DNA of 64,000 bases from Ophiobolus disseminans (GCA_010093685.1 MU006225.1:688507-752506); one strand, 5' to 3'; positions 40,098 through 52,674 are shown, counted from the stretch's first letter. Made by a program: numbers and translations. The notes: generated by a model not told the origin, from the sequence alone.

Positions 40098-42418
40098 ATG
40101 GCCTCCTGTACGCTCTGCAACAACCTGAAGAAAAAGAGTACCTTTCAAAATGAGCTGAAGTTCGTTTTCATACTGAAAGAGATATCTCGATCGGCTACGA
40201 CGGGCCTATACCGTAGCTGCACGTCATGCATTATCATCTACAGAGCCATTCGTCGGATGATCTCGGAGGATTAGGAAACATTTGAACGACGTACCAGAGC
40301 AGTGTATGCTCGATGTTTTGGTGACCAGGGAGGTGTTGCTGAGACGTTGCAACTATTCATGACTTTTTACAACAGCTCGCCTCCCTTGCAACTTGAGTTA
40401 TACAGCTATGGGCCTCAAGGTACGTTATAATTCCCTCCACTCTTGAGAGGTACCACTATTTGCCTTTTTGTTAACGCAAATTCAAGTTGCGGAAGCAATC
40501 CTACCTCGACAGTCGGTTAGCAGCCGTCCTCTTTCCTCGTAGGGCCTTGAGTGGGTACGCTCAAAGCTTTCCGAATGCACGAAGTCACATATCTCCTGCA
40601 GGTCGTCGCAATTGACGAAGTTGCCGAAGCGTCTGCTTAAGATAGAACACCGTTTTGAGGATCGCATCGATGTCAAACTTGCCGAGATAGAGTCGAGGTT
40701 TACCGACAAATACATCGCACTGTCGCACTGTTTGGGCAGGGGAAGAGACTGCATAACCACAAGAAGGAACCTAAGGTCAAAAATGAGGTACTTGAATTAC
40801 TATACAATGCCCAAAACATTTCAGGAGGCCATATCATTCGCCTTGAGCCTACATGTCAACTACATATGGATCGACTCGTAAGTCATACAAGGGCGCAGAT
40901 TATATTACCTCGTTGACTGTCTGAAGGCTCTGCATCATTCAGGATGACTTAAGAGACTGGGAAATTGAATCATCAAAGATTGCAGATGTTTATCGGGGCG
41001 CCTTCTTAACGCTTGCTGCTACAGTCTCTGATGGTGACACGAACAGATGCTTTCCTCCGGACAGAAACACTGCCAAGCCACCGGAAATTATAAGCGATAA
41101 ATTGACTGGCGTAGCTGTACGCGAGCCCCTGCGACACTGGAACATAAACACATATAGTGAACGCTCCAAATATCCCTTACTATCACGAGGATGGGTACTA
41201 CAAGAAAGGTTACTGTCTCGACGCATCCTACATTTTTGTGCCTCAGAAATGGTTTGGGAATGCCGTGAAGAGAGTGCGTGTGAATGTGGGAGCCTAAGCC
41301 AAAAAGACAGCCCTGGAGCCTTATTTAACAGTATCCTCCAAGCTTACAAAAAGCAAAAGATGCAGGAACACAATCCTTCGGTAAGGCTAACTCTCGGAGT
41401 CTCTTGAACATCAAATACCTCCGTAACAAGTCTACATACGTCGATCCATCACTTGCAGGTAGAGCTTGGACGCGACTCGGTTCTTCAAAATATGCATCTC
41501 TGGTACGCCGTCGAATGCCCTGGTCCAAAGCAACTCACTTCTCGAATACAATGCGTTCGGCCAATTTCGCACTATTGCGGCCTTCCTCATGGCTTGTTGA
41601 CGACGTTCCGATTTCGTACATCATTATCATCGTCTGGTGGAACAATATACGAAGCTCAACTTGACCAAGGCTCTTGACCGGCTCCGGCATTCTCAGGGAT
41701 ATGTTCACGTATGCAATCTTTCCGAGGGGATTACCTTGCTGGATTATGGTCAGATTTTCTTTGCTTCGACCTCATGTGGCGCGTTGATCAGCACAAGCCT
41801 CGCGAGACTTGGTATGATTGCCCAACGTGATCATGGGCGTCTTCTGGTGGCTCAGTACAGTACTGGTCCGATGTGACGAGTCACAATGACAATCTTGAGC
41901 AGTTTCTGGAGGCATGCGCTGCGAATCATTCTAGGCCCCTCATTGCGAACAGAGCTATGATTCGGTGCAAGATCAAAAGATCTAAGCAAAATCCTTTTGG
42001 ACCTGTTCAGCTTGGCATCCTCAACGTTAAAGCAAGCTGTATAAAAGTGGCTCTCACCTTCCGTGGTATCAATTCAGGCAAACTTCATGGCCAACAAGAG
42101 TACTTTCTGGTTGTAATGACAAAGCAACACGAAAAGGCATCGCAACGTCGACTATCATTCTTTGCAGACTACATTTACCATGATTATGGGTTGTACGAGC
42201 TGTATAAACAGGATAAGCTTGCACTGCTCCTAACTCATCCAAGAGTGGCGTTAGTGCTAAGGCAACAAATTACCAGACCGGAATATCTACACATAGACGG
42301 GGAACCAACATGGGAACGAATTGGAATTGCAAGACTATCAAGGGAATATGAATATGGAGGCAACCCCTTTATGGATTGGACGATACATACAGAGCTAGGG
42401 AGTTTCAACGTCGTGTGA
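40098..42418 (+). pseudogene. HET-domain gene, inactivated tandem copy
   Basis: Aligns piecewise with the intact HET gene at 43005. Exon 1 (40098-40419) has the same CTLCNNL...CTSC start and the same phase-1 donor, but a TAG at 40272-40274. The next exon, from about 40487, carries TAG at 40540-40542 at a position where the paralogue has Gln. HET core: YIALSHCLGRG (SHCWG in functional HET proteins), MPKTFQEAISFAL, YIWIDS (intron) LCIIQDD and PLLSRGWVLQERLLSRRILHF. One-base losses occur near 41610 and 41684, and a TGA at 41828-41830. The C-terminal part (to 42418) is open and ends like the paralogue. HET proteins trigger heterokaryon incompatibility death; this copy cannot. Confidence 0.78.
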
Positions 42419-43004
42419 ACGCGTGGCTTCGCTGGCAGGAGTATTGAATTACCTAGGTACATACCAAGCTACCTAGGCACACCTCAGCGATCCGGAAGAC
42501 AAGAGAGACGTCGAGGTCAAGCCTGCGCGCTGGCGCATAAGGAGATCAAATGCGCATTGTTACTTTACGTCAAATTGCACCAACTAGGAAGAGTATAGGG
42601 TTTATGTGCAGCGTAGCTGGTGGGTGGCCACAGAAACTTTGGTTGATCAACCGGTTGATTCGAGGCTAGTCCATGTGCGGAAAAGCTTCATCTGTCGGGG
42701 TAATCGCCCACCGCGTGTCAAACTTCTTGCCTTCACTCTCAATTGCCGAGGAATCAGAATCGTGACGCAAATGTGTTGGGTACATCTTTTGTGCAGCCTT
42801 TCAGTCATTTTTGCAGTTCCACTACGCACTTCCGAAGCCTGAAGTCAGATGGCATCGGCAGACATGGGCCGGATTCCCCGCTTCTCACCAATTGCGCCGC
42901 CACATTACGCCTGGTTTCTTCAGCACGCCTCATGTGATTGAAGCTGCATCATAAACAGCCTTGACATGATACACGGATATCGCCCAGCGATGCTTTAGTG
43001 AACA
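42419..43004. other. Intergenic region between tandem HET genes
   Basis: 586 bp with two CCTAGG-type elements (ACCTAGGTAC at 42452 and TACCTAGGCAC at 42471). Otherwise nothing recognised. Confidence 0.4.
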
Positions 43005-44975
43005 ATGAACAAGTGCCCACTCTGCAACGATTTGGTTAAACGGGACGAAGATGATGCACGACTGGCTTTTGAGTTCACACCCGAGCAAGTCAAGTGGTGT
43101 GCGTTCCTCGAGGGCTGTGAGCCCTGCCTAGTCATTCTAGAAGGACTTCAGCAGTCTCAAACACCAGACTGGTCACTCGAGCGAGATGTCAAAATTGTTT
43201 TGGCAAGGTGTCACGACAGGCGCAGCTCTATCCAAGATACACTACGCTTGGAAATATTCTTTCACGACGACCGCCCCAAACTGGAGCTCGAATATTACAG
43301 TGTTCTGCCGCAAGGTAAGATAATCATTTGAAGTGTTTGTTTTAACTGGCTAATAGAATCTAAGCGTACAAGAGCATACTAGCACGGACAACTATCAGTG
43401 GACACCCGCACACTCGGCAAGCTATAGACTGGACTTTGTCTTTGCTAGAACAATGCAAAAAGGACCATGTATCGTGTCGACGAGCTGCGAGGCCACTGCT
43501 TCCAAAGCGAGTAATACTACTCAACAGCGATGCTTCATCACGTATCACCGCCCGCTTGTTCGAACCCATAAATCAGAGAAGCCCATATGTCGCACTCAGC
43601 CATTGCTGGGGCACGCACCAGAAGTGCACCACAACTCGAAACTCTATAGTCAACCGGAAGGCTGGCGTGCCATGGAAGACAATACCAAAGACGTTCCAGG
43701 AAGTCATACAAGTCGCGCTTAAGCTTGGATTTCGATACATCTGGATAGACTCGCTGTGTATTATCCAGGACGATCCTGAGGACTGGGAAGTACAATCATC
43801 GTTAATGTCAGAAATCTACCAAGACGCAGTACTCACCATCGCAGCCACCTCTTCCAGCGGAGACAACGTGGGTTGCTGCTCGAGCAATGTACATCGTACT
43901 CGAGGAGTGGATGTCATTTTGCCAGAACATATCAAGGGATACCAAATTGCAGTCAGACAACCGCTCAATCATTGGAACACTCAAACTACGAACGGCTTAC
44001 AAATGCACTTTCCGTTGCTGACACGAGGCTGGGCATTCCAGGAGCGCCTACTATCACCTCGTGTGTTACACATTTGCGAGTCAGAGCTAGTGTGGGAATG
44101 TAGAGAGGTGAGCAAATGTGAATGTGGAGGGCTTGGTCAAGAAACGAGTCCGGCTGGATTTTATCACCATGCAGTAGAAGCCAGTCAGGATGAAAAGCGA
44201 AAGCACGAAATCACACAGCAAGAGCTTGTGGAACGCATGGACAATCTACGAATGGAGGGAGACAACAATCTTCGTCTAAGAGGAAGAGGAGGACGAGGAA
44301 ACCACACTCAATTTGAAGTGGATGCACCACCAGCATACGAGGATATCATGTCACCAACTAGAACCAACTCCTCAGCCTCTTCGAACGCCATCTTGCGACC
44401 ACCAACCCCGGAAGACAACGACATCCTCGCCTTCGCCGCTCAATCAAACGTCCCAGTTTACGAAGACGTAACACCAGTCAACGACGCCGAAATCAAAGAC
44501 TGCCCCGACCTCGTCTTCCACTACCACAAAATCGTCGAGCAATACAGCGCCCTCAAACTCACCAGACCATCCGACCGTCTCCCCGCCTTCACAGGCCTCT
44601 GCAAGCGCGTCCAGCACCTGCGCAACAACTACCTAGCTGGCCTCTGGTCCGACTCGATATGCTACGACCTCCTCTGGCGGGTCAATACGATCAACCTCGA
44701 CACCGCGGACAATGGCGCACGCTCACCGGAGTACCGCGGCCCGACGTGGTCGTGGGTTTCTGTTGACAGTGCTGTGAGTTACTGGGAGGATATTATTAAT
44801 TTTAGGGTTACGTATGAAGGCTTTCCATCGTACGTTGGTGGCAGCGATAGCTTTTATGGGTTTAAAGCTATTGAGGTAAGATACAGACCCATCTATTCAC
44901 CTACACACATACCACCCATCCACACACCGACACACACCGACACACACCGACACACATACACACACAACTAATTCA

Positions 44976-45008
<33 letters not shown>

Positions 45009-45561
45009 ACACTTACATATCCCACCCCTTTCTAACCACACATACTAACCCACCACATAGTACACATCCGCCGGCCTAAACCCCTCCAGCATATCCATGG
45101 CCGTCACCGTCCCCGGCGCAAACCCCTTCGGGACAGTAACATCCGCCGTCCTCACCCTCACCGCCTCATCCACCCCCGCCACCCTACACTACACCCACTC
45201 CCCGCACTGGCTCGGCGGCGCAGGCCAACCCGACCCCGCGCGCTACAAACTCCTGCTCCACACCTCCTCCTCTTCAACTACCGAATCCTCAACCACAGAA
45301 GTGCCCTTCGACGCGGACTACTCGCTCAGCGCCCAGGGCGCGTCGAACGTGCCCGACGGCGCGGAGGTGATGTTGTTGCTGGTGCATCCCAAGGTTTGTC
45401 TTGTGTTGAGGGGGGCGTGGAGGGAGGGAAGGGAGGTTTTAGTCAATGGGGTGGGGGCGTGGGAGCGCGTGGGGATTGTGCGGATTAAGGATAGTTTGTT
45501 GGATGTTTTTCGGATTGATTGGATGGTTGGGTCGGAGGTGAGGGGGTTTTGTATTGTGTAG
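43005..45561 (+). CDS. HET-domain (heterokaryon incompatibility) protein
   Basis: Non-self recognition/cell-death protein family. Exons 43005-43314, 43365-44875 and 45061-45561 give 773 aa in exact phase. A Cys-rich start (MNKCPLCNDLV, CEPCLVIL) precedes the HET domain at about 165-320: YVALSHCWGTH, TIPKTFQEVIQVALKLGFRYIWIDSLCIIQDDPEDWEVQSSLM, AVLTIAATSS. LLTRGWAFQERLLSPRVLHICESELVWEC follows. A low-complexity linker (LRLRGRGGRGNH, then PPAYEDIM) lies between 410 and 500. The C-terminal part has YLAGLWSDSICYDLLWRV and WSWVSVDS. Intron 2 is 185 bp and largely CA/CG microsatellite. Intact, unlike its upstream neighbour. Confidence 0.9.
44921..45012. repeat. (CA)n/(CG)n microsatellite in a HET intron
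   Basis: Three direct CACACACCGA units, then runs of CA and about 16 bp of alternating CG. It lies entirely within intron 2 of the HET gene (44876-45060). Alternating purine-pyrimidine DNA of this kind is unstable in length. Confidence 0.85.
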
Positions 45562-45870
45562 GGGGGAGGGTGGGGATGGGCTGTGGGGATAAGGTGCTGG
45601 GAGGGTGGTGGAGGAGGGGAGGGAGTTGACATGTAAGAGATATGATGTGATTAATGAAGAGATAGCAATGTTGATAGTGATCAGAAGTGCAATCAAATGC
45701 GGGCAGATTCTCTCCATGTATATCGATGAAAGTGGAAATGAACATATCATGAAAAACATAGAGTTACATTGGTCATGAGCAAGGAATGGTAGTAAAATGT
45801 ACAAATATAACTGCGATTACATACCACAGCCCATGATCTTGACCCAAGCAATACCCATACAGTACACATG
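45562..45870. other. Intergenic, convergent 3' ends
   Basis: 309 bp between two convergent stops. G-rich at first, AT-rich later. No gene. Confidence 0.35.
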
Positions 45871-47876
45871 CTATTTTACATCCCCTCCCAACCTCTCCAA
45901 CGACTCCCTAACCCTCGCCACAGCCTCTCTCGCCTCCTTCCTCTCCCTCACACTCTCATCCACCACCACAATCCCCCGATCGGCATCCTCCTTGTTCTTG
46001 ATAATCAGCCGCACAGTCTCCTCCGTAGCTTTTAATGTCCTGCGTCCTTCTTCCCGAACAGTACTTTGCCAGCTCTCTCTCGCGCCCTCCCATAGCTTTT
46101 GCATGCGACGTAGCGAGAAAGTCAGGCCGAGGACGCCGACGGCTGAGGCTTCGAAGACGGAGAATGAAGAGACGGAGACGTAGAGGAGTGCACTGAGGGC
46201 GGAGGAGAGGGATGTCGTGCTGAATGTTTGAAGTATGAGGCGTTGTGCGAGCGCTTGGAGTGGTGGGACGTTTTCGTTGATAAGTTCGGTACGAGCTGCG
46301 GCGATGTGTTCGGGCCAGGGCAAAGGTTTGCGGACATCGGTAGAGATGTCGAGACGTGGGTTCTCAGCCGTTGGTGCTGTTTCCTCTGTCGTAACTTCTG
46401 GGGTGCTGTTGACCACGAGCTTTTGAAGTTCATCTGGAAAGCCGGCTTGGTTCATGCGGCCGGCGAGATATATGCTGCTTTTCTCGGCGCTGACCAGCCA
46501 TCGCCGTTCGAGGATCTCGGAGGATATCATGGAAATGTCGTCGACGCGCCAGAGGAGCTTCCACCATGCGAGTTTGTACCAGTTGCGTGCCGTGAAGGCT
46601 GCATCGAGTTCGTCACGGAGCTCGGTGTGGGATTTCTCGGCCCAGGTTTCCAAATGGTCGACAATGGATGCCGTCGTCTCGTGTGAGCTTGGAAGCGCAG
46701 TAAGCTTCTGCAGTTGATCAGTGTCTTCTTTCGTAATCTTCGCTTCTACATCGTCGAGAATGGACGCGACAAATGTCTTCAACACGGGCTTCATAGGTTC
46801 GGTGGGTTGAAGATCGTGCGTAAGCCAGGAAGATAACGAGGGAAGGCCGCTCCGGTACCAGCCTCTTTCGTAGGCGATTGAGTTTTGTATCGACTCGCGG
46901 AAGGTTGCGATTGCTTTTGTGCCGACTTGAAGATTGACCGGGGTGCTTGCACTCTGCGCATCCGGAGACGTCTCCTCCTCCGGCGCTGGCAGGTCAATAG
47001 CGAGCTTGACCGTGTCAGGTAAATCTTCGACGTTGTCCGAGGCCAACCGCCCAAAGGCGATGGCGCTGTCTATTCCTTCTCCAAAGACCAACGTCTTGTG
47101 CACAGGGTATGGCACCGGCAGTCCTCTCGCAGAGGTGGCCTGCAGCTTCGGTACCAGCACCGCCTCCTTCGAGCTCTCTATTGATGATATGGTGGTGTTC
47201 GCGACATGGACATTCAGTGTCGAGACCAGCATTTCGAGGTTGTGGGAGCGCAGGACTCGTGAGGGGATGGACAGAACTTTGTACAGCGGGCTCGGAGTTG
47301 GATTGTCACCCTCTTCACCATATCTAGATATGTATTAGCAGGTGCTCAATATTCCAAACTTCAGCATGGACTCACTTCAACAGCACAGCCCTCTCGTTGC
47401 CATCGCCAGCACTTATAAGGCCTTTCTCCCAACGCTCCTCTGCACCCAATGGGTCGGCGAGCAGTAGTCGCGCCAGTCGCTGTGCGCTGACCTGACTGTT
47501 CAGTCCCAGTACTAAACAAATATTAGCTCTCCAATTCCTCTACCACATTTGTGTGTGCCATACCGGCAACTCTCGTGACGGCATCTTGCGCCGCCAGCCC
47601 GCTCAGCGCCAATTGCAGCCGACTTATATTGACATATGTCTCTGCAGCCCCGCTGAGCTCTGACAAAGCATCGTGCAGCTCCTTGTTCCGCCGGGGTATG
47701 TTGGGGCGCAGATTTATGGCCGTCGGCGAAACCTGTGTTGATGCGGAGCGCACGCGGAGGTTCGACGAGCGCCGTCTGGCAGCATTGCGACAGCGGAGAG
47801 CGGCGGGTGTTCGTTCAATCGCTCGGCCAGTGATCAGGCTCGACAACCGCGGCGCAGAGGCCACCCATGGAGGCAT
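45871..47876 (-). CDS. Conserved fungal mitochondrial membrane protein (Mmc1-like)
   Basis: Exons 47876-47564, 47511-47376 and 47323-45871 give 633 aa. An upstream in-frame ATG at 47903 is possible. The N-terminus is rich in Arg, Ser and Ala without acids (PRLSSLITGRAIERTPAALRCRNAARRR), a good mitochondrial presequence. The middle has ARNWYKLAWWKLLWRVDDISMISSEILERRWL and a hydrophobic pair of helices near 520-560 (SALLYVSVSSFSVFEASAVGVLGLTF). The C-terminus is a long charged helix (REEGRRTLKATEETVRLIIKNKEDADR). The layout recalls the fungal Mmc1 family, named from memory and so tentative. Molecular role unknown. No frame damage. Confidence 0.65.
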
Positions 47877-48286
47877 CGGGCTTGGAAATGGGCATTGCTG
47901 CAAAGACTCGCCATGTCCAAGTTGACGTAGCCGTTGGCGGCGGAGCTAGCCGCGGGCCGTGTGGCGCGTGCACATGCAGAAGAACATGCACTTCGCGGGT
48001 CACAACATCATGAAGAAGACGCGACGTGCGTTGCATATTAGGAATATTTTTCATTCAATGAGAAGCCGGCTGCTCGAGCCGCGGCGCTTGGCCAGCAAAT
48101 TACTTCCCTTCATCGTGAGGTGATGCCCTCTATGTCCCCTTGTTTGGCCTGCAATACGCCTGCGTGGAATCATCATGACACACCAGTCCAGAATGTGCGA
48201 ACCCTACACTTCTACGCCCGAGCTTCCTTAACACTTCGGTCTGGTGGTGCAGCTCCTGTCTCCGATCTCGACCGCCTCAACGACGC
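47877..48286. other. Intergenic region
   Basis: About 400 bp: promoter of the mitochondrial gene and the 3' flank of calcineurin A. No gene recognised. Confidence 0.35.
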
Positions 48287-50311
48287 CTAGCTCCTTTTGT
48301 TGCGCGAGGATCCAGATGACCTGTGCATGTCAGTATGATGCAAATCAGAAGCCTCGCAATCACAACTCACATGCTTATACGCCTGGCCACGGTCGCTAGA
48401 CCTGTGTCGTTATCCGCCTCCTTGGAAGCCTTCTCGAGAGCCTGCTCTCGGCTGATCTCCTGAGACTTTCGCACTTCCTCGTGACTCGGTGGCAGTCGCT
48501 CGTTCTGTAGATCGACCTTGCGTGCGTCTTCAAAGCTGTGGATGGCCTGCTTGATACCTTCGGCACCGAGCATAAGGGTACCTGCAGGAAGTCGGCCTCC
48601 CGATGCTGTCTTCAACTCAGTAACACGCTCCGACTCTTCGCGCAGCACTTGGAATACGCGAGAAAGTCTGCCGATGGCTAGAATCTTGTTCTTGATGGCC
48701 CGACGCTTGAACTCGGTCGAGTCAGGGTCCAGGCTAGAGAGAGGTGGCGACGACGGGCCGGAAGCCAGAGAGCTGGGGGTCTCCTCCTCGAGCTCTTCCT
48801 TCGAGCACGTGTTCAGGATTGCAATCAACATATCGGTGACTGTTTTTGTCAGATTATGGAGAGCAGTCAAAAGTCAGGCAACATACTCTTCTCGCCAACG
48901 AACGGCAACGACCAAGTGAAGACATCCATGAAGTTGGGTAGCCAGTACGGGTGCGGCGTGCAGTCTGCGACGGTTAGCCGAGCTCATGGAAGGTCTTTCT
49001 CGAACTCACTAAATTGCCTGATGTTCATGACATTGTTCTCATACTTCAAAACAGCAGCTTTGTTGTTGTACACGTCTAGGTAGTTCGGCGCGCTGAAGAT
49101 GGTCATGACACTGGGGAAACCCGTTGTCCGAGTCTTTCTGTACATGCGGTATCCGGCATCTTGCGCTTCGTGCGCACGAATGATGGAGAGCAGGTTGTTC
49201 TTCTCGAGGAAAGCGCATGCGGCGGGGTACGAAAAGAAGTACGAACATCCTCGGACGTGGTTGTGGATGAAGAAATCGTTCGTCTTCTCCTGGCCGAACT
49301 CCTCGAGCGGATCAGCCCACAGGATGTCACACATGAGGCCATGTGTAGGCGGCTCCCGGAAACGATCAATCTGCACCGGTCAGCAATAGTTCCGCGGTCA
49401 AATCTACGCCTACATACACTCTTCAGATCGTCGAGGGTATGAAGCTCCGGGCTCAGACCGCCGTGTATACACAGGAACTGCTTGTTCATGACCGCAGCCA
49501 AGGGCAATGCGCAGAACGAGTCCATGCATGCCTCGTAGACGGCCTCGGAGTACTTGTGCTTGCACTCGAGCTTGAAAGTGAAGTAATCAGTCAGATGCCG
49601 ACATTCGTGGTTTCCGCGGAGGAGCCAGAGCGTGTTGGGGTACCAGATCTTCAGCGACCACAGGTACAGAACGCACTGCGAGAATCAGCGCATGTCCAGT
49701 TGAGCACCGCCACTGATTATACCTCAATGCTGAAATAGCCACGATCTACGTAATCACCCAGGAAAAGGTAGCGCGTCTCTGCGGGGTCGCCACCGACCTC
49801 GAACAGCTTCATGAGATCGTAGTATTGGCCGTGGACGTCACCGCACACGGTGATGGGTGCGTCCATTTCCAGCAGATTGGGCTCTGCCTTCAATACCTCT
49901 GTGCCCTTCCTCAAGATCCATAGCGCCTGTTGCTCGGTCAGACGGCCTTCGCGGTAGAAGTGCTGCTTCAGGAACTGGATGTTGGGCTTGGTGCGGTCTT
50001 GCGGCGAGAAAAACTGCTCGTCCGTGGGCGGGTGGAAGGCAGGAGCTTGGACGTCTGTTTGTCACGGAGGGGTCAGCTAGGCTCAGCTGTACATGTTCGG
50101 GTCGCCAGCCTGCACGCAATAGATGTGTAAGCTAGAGAAGCTCGGTGGCAACTGTACCTTTGCAGACACGCTCCAATGTGCTCACTTGGGCGCCATCTTC
50201 CATGGTGTGCAGGGTGAAGTCGATCTCGGGAAGCGGCTTCTTCTCTTGGACTGCGCGGATGGCATTGTCCATGTACTTGGCCTGGTCGACGTCTTGTGGG
50301 TTGTTCTCCAT
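48287..50311 (-). CDS. Calcineurin A, catalytic subunit of Ca2+/calmodulin-dependent phosphatase PP2B
   Basis: Ser/Thr phosphatase that dephosphorylates Crz1-type factors in calcium stress signalling, growth and virulence. Seven exons: 50311-50158, 50054-49723, 49675-49418, 49370-49010, 48964-48887, 48839-48371 and 48320-48287, 561 aa. Metal-site motifs are CGDVHGQYYD, LGDYVDRGYFS and LLRGNHECRHLT, with IFSAPNYLDVYNN. The calcineurin B-binding helix WLPNFMDVFTWSLPFVGEK spans an exon junction. A calmodulin-binding stretch is at KNKILAIGRLSRVFQVLREES, and the autoinhibitory-like SFEDARKVDLQNERLPP follows. The last exon encodes only about 11 residues. Length and all landmarks match ascomycete calcineurin A. 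Confidence 0.95.
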
Positions 50312-51339
50312 GCTGGGCGAGTATGCGGGAAGCCGGGAGCTGTGGGGGCGCGAAGAGGTGTTTGTAGAGGGCGGCGGAAGCGCTGTGGGCGCGGGAGGGC
50401 GAGGGGCGAGTGGCGGCGGCGGGTGAAACGTGCGCCGAGGCTCGATCTGGGCTTTTGCTATTTCAAAAAAGAATACGGTCCGTCTGATTGTGCAGCTCGA
50501 GGGTCGTTTGTGCTAGTCGCGTGCTGTGCGTTGGCAGCGGCACCTAGGGCTGAGAATTAGGTATCGTCCTGGAGGAAGAGGGGACTCCGCCAAGCGCAAC
50601 CCTGAGCAGCCACCCAATCAGAGTAGGGCGGAACCCGACGTCATGACCGGTGAAGGGCAAGCTCTAGCTGCCTGCATCTGGAGTCCGCAGGCATTGGAGG
50701 TACTTCAATCTATGCACCTGGGCAGCATTTGGCATCGTTGGTGGGTGTTTTCACGTGCGTCGAGCCCTCTACAATCAGATCTGTGATTCGACAGGAGCGA
50801 CCAACCGCAGGAGCCCAACAACACTGATGCAAGTTTTACAAGACCAGGCCGCAGACACGGTCTACCGCAGTCCTGGATGAGACATCCTATGATTATACCA
50901 CATGTATGAAGAGCTAGGTTGGACTCGTTGACTCATCCTTGGGATGACTAATATTGCACAGCGTCACATATGACATAAACATAGCATCATCAAGTGAATG
51001 ACTTTATCCATTGTTTTTGTACTCGAAGTGGTACTTGATATGCGTGACCCGAGGTCATCGACAGCTTTGCTCATCATCAACAACAGGGCATGCTAGACCA
51101 CTCGAGGTCTGGCCATGAAAGAAAGTATAGGAAGCAACAGTGAATGATACCCGTGTAAATCCAACCTAACCTCAAAACGCAAGTGTACAAACCAAAAGCC
51201 ATGATATATGAACAAGGAAACCACTAGTCAATCCTACGACCATCCCGTCAGTGCCCAATTCCATCGTGCAGCCAACTCCAAGTCATGCAACGGGGTATAT
51301 AAAAGATGAGTTCGTTGACAACGACATACAGTGTGTCAC
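50312..51339. other. Intergenic region of 1 kb
   Basis: A GC-rich 5' flank of calcineurin A (to about 50450), then ordinary DNA up to the LPMO stop. ORFs here are antisense or 5' UTR shadows. No RNA gene recognised. Confidence 0.4.
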
Positions 51340-52674
51340 TTAAAGGAAGCGACTGGCACTGAACCGACGGTGCAGATGGGCTCGAGGGAAGTGCACGTGA
51401 CGCTTAGTCGCAGCGACCACAACACCGCCTGAGCAAGCCATGCCAGCCGCAAGATCTTGTGCAACGGCGCAGCCACGATTGCATAGACCGAACTGCTTGC
51501 TGCCGATACACACAACAGCGCCGTCGTTGGTGCATGGTGTGCACTCGCCATTGGCGGGTGTGGTGTTGTTGTCGCCAGGGGTTTGAGGTGTCGTGGACTG
51601 TACAGGCTGCGCGGCTGGTGGAGTAGGTTTGGCGGCGGCAGGAGCGCTGGCCTGAGGAGTCGATCCAGAAGCCGGGGCGGATGAAGCTCCCGGAGCGAAG
51701 CCGCCACCATTCGGGTTTGTAGGGATCTTGGACTGCTGTGGTGCGCCGTAACCGGAGCTAGGGCTGGCAGCAGGCTGTTGGCTAACCTGGGGTGACGCGG
51801 GAGCGCCGCTTGGCTTCGTAGGAGTGGTGCCTTGAGACGGGACAGATGGAGGAGTGCTTTGCGACGGAGTGGATGGAGAACCCTGAGATGGAGTGGATGG
51901 AGTGCCTGGTGATGGGCTTCCAATTTTACCGGCACCGGCACCCATCTTGGTCACTTTAGCGCATCCACTTTTCTTCGTCTCATCGAAGTCTGCAGAAAAC
52001 TTAAGGTTGGCGGAAGAGCCTCGTTCCACACTCTGACCAGGGTCAGGGTACACGAAGTCTATCCCGTGAATAGTCTGGCAAGTCTCATCGAGATTGGCAA
52101 CGAACATGTCGGGGAGAGCACCAAGTGCCTTAGCAGCGCTTTCAGTCGATGCAGTACCAGTGCCGGAACCGACTTGAATAGGAGCGCAATTCATATAAAA
52201 TTCGCGGTTGCCCAGTTTGTTCATCCAGCTCCATGCGAAGGTGTAACGGCCTTCTGGTATATTTGAGGGCATGGTGACGGTATGGTTGAATGCCTTCTGG
52301 ACCAACAGGGGATCTCCGGCTTCTTCGTCGTAGTTGGCCATTATAGACGCCATGCAATTCCCAACCACACTGTGAATGACTTTCCATTGGGAATCTTTCG
52401 TAGGTTCCGGGTCGGTAGTGATGGAATACTGGCATGAGCCACCCCCATGAACCGCAGTGCCCATAATGATAATCGGCTTGGTCTCGCCGGGGTTCCATTG
52501 GTTCATTGCAAGGTCGACGGTATACACGCCCGGCCGTTGTTTGCAGGGGAATTCGGCCATGGTCAGAGGAGCGCTGCTAAGTGTCGCAAAGCCATAAGGT
52601 TTGGGTGAAGCCATTCTCATGTGTGCACAAGCACCAGCGGCAAAAGCCAGCAAGAGCGTAGTCTGGGAAAACAT
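51340..52674 (-). CDS. Secreted AA11-type lytic polysaccharide monooxygenase
   Basis: Copper enzyme cleaving chitin oxidatively outside the cell. Single exon, 444 aa. The signal peptide (1-17) ends in CA, exposing His18 as the mature N-terminus (HMRMASPKPYG, the AA11 start). The second histidine-brace ligand is His76 in GTAVHGGGSCQ. Cys pairs and YTFAWSWMNKLGNREFYMNCAPIQV complete the catalytic domain to about residue 235. A Pro/Ser/Thr/Gln-rich linker (SPGTPSTPSQGSPS type) follows, then a Cys-rich module (CTPCTNDGAVVCIGSKQFGLCNRGCA) of the X278 kind found on AA11 proteins. The tail ends in a basic HVHFPRAHLHRR segment. Confidence 0.88.
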   Translation of the reverse strand: MFSQTTLLLAFAAGACAHMRMASPKPYGFATLSSAPLTMAEFPCKQRPGVYTVDLAMNQWNPGETKPIIIMGTAVHGGGSCQYSITTDPEPTKDSQWKVIHSVVGNCMASIMANYDEEAGDPLLVQKAFNHTVTMPSNIPEGRYTFAWSWMNKLGNREFYMNCAPIQVGSGTGTASTESAAKALGALPDMFVANLDETCQTIHGIDFVYPDPGQSVERGSSANLKFSADFDETKKSGCAKVTKMGAGAGKIGSPSPGTPSTPSQGSPSTPSQSTPPSVPSQGTTPTKPSGAPASPQVSQQPAASPSSGYGAPQQSKIPTNPNGGGFAPGASSAPASGSTPQASAPAAAKPTPPAAQPVQSTTPQTPGDNNTTPANGECTPCTNDGAVVCIGSKQFGLCNRGCAVAQDLAAGMACSGGVVVAATKRHVHFPRAHLHRRFSASRFL

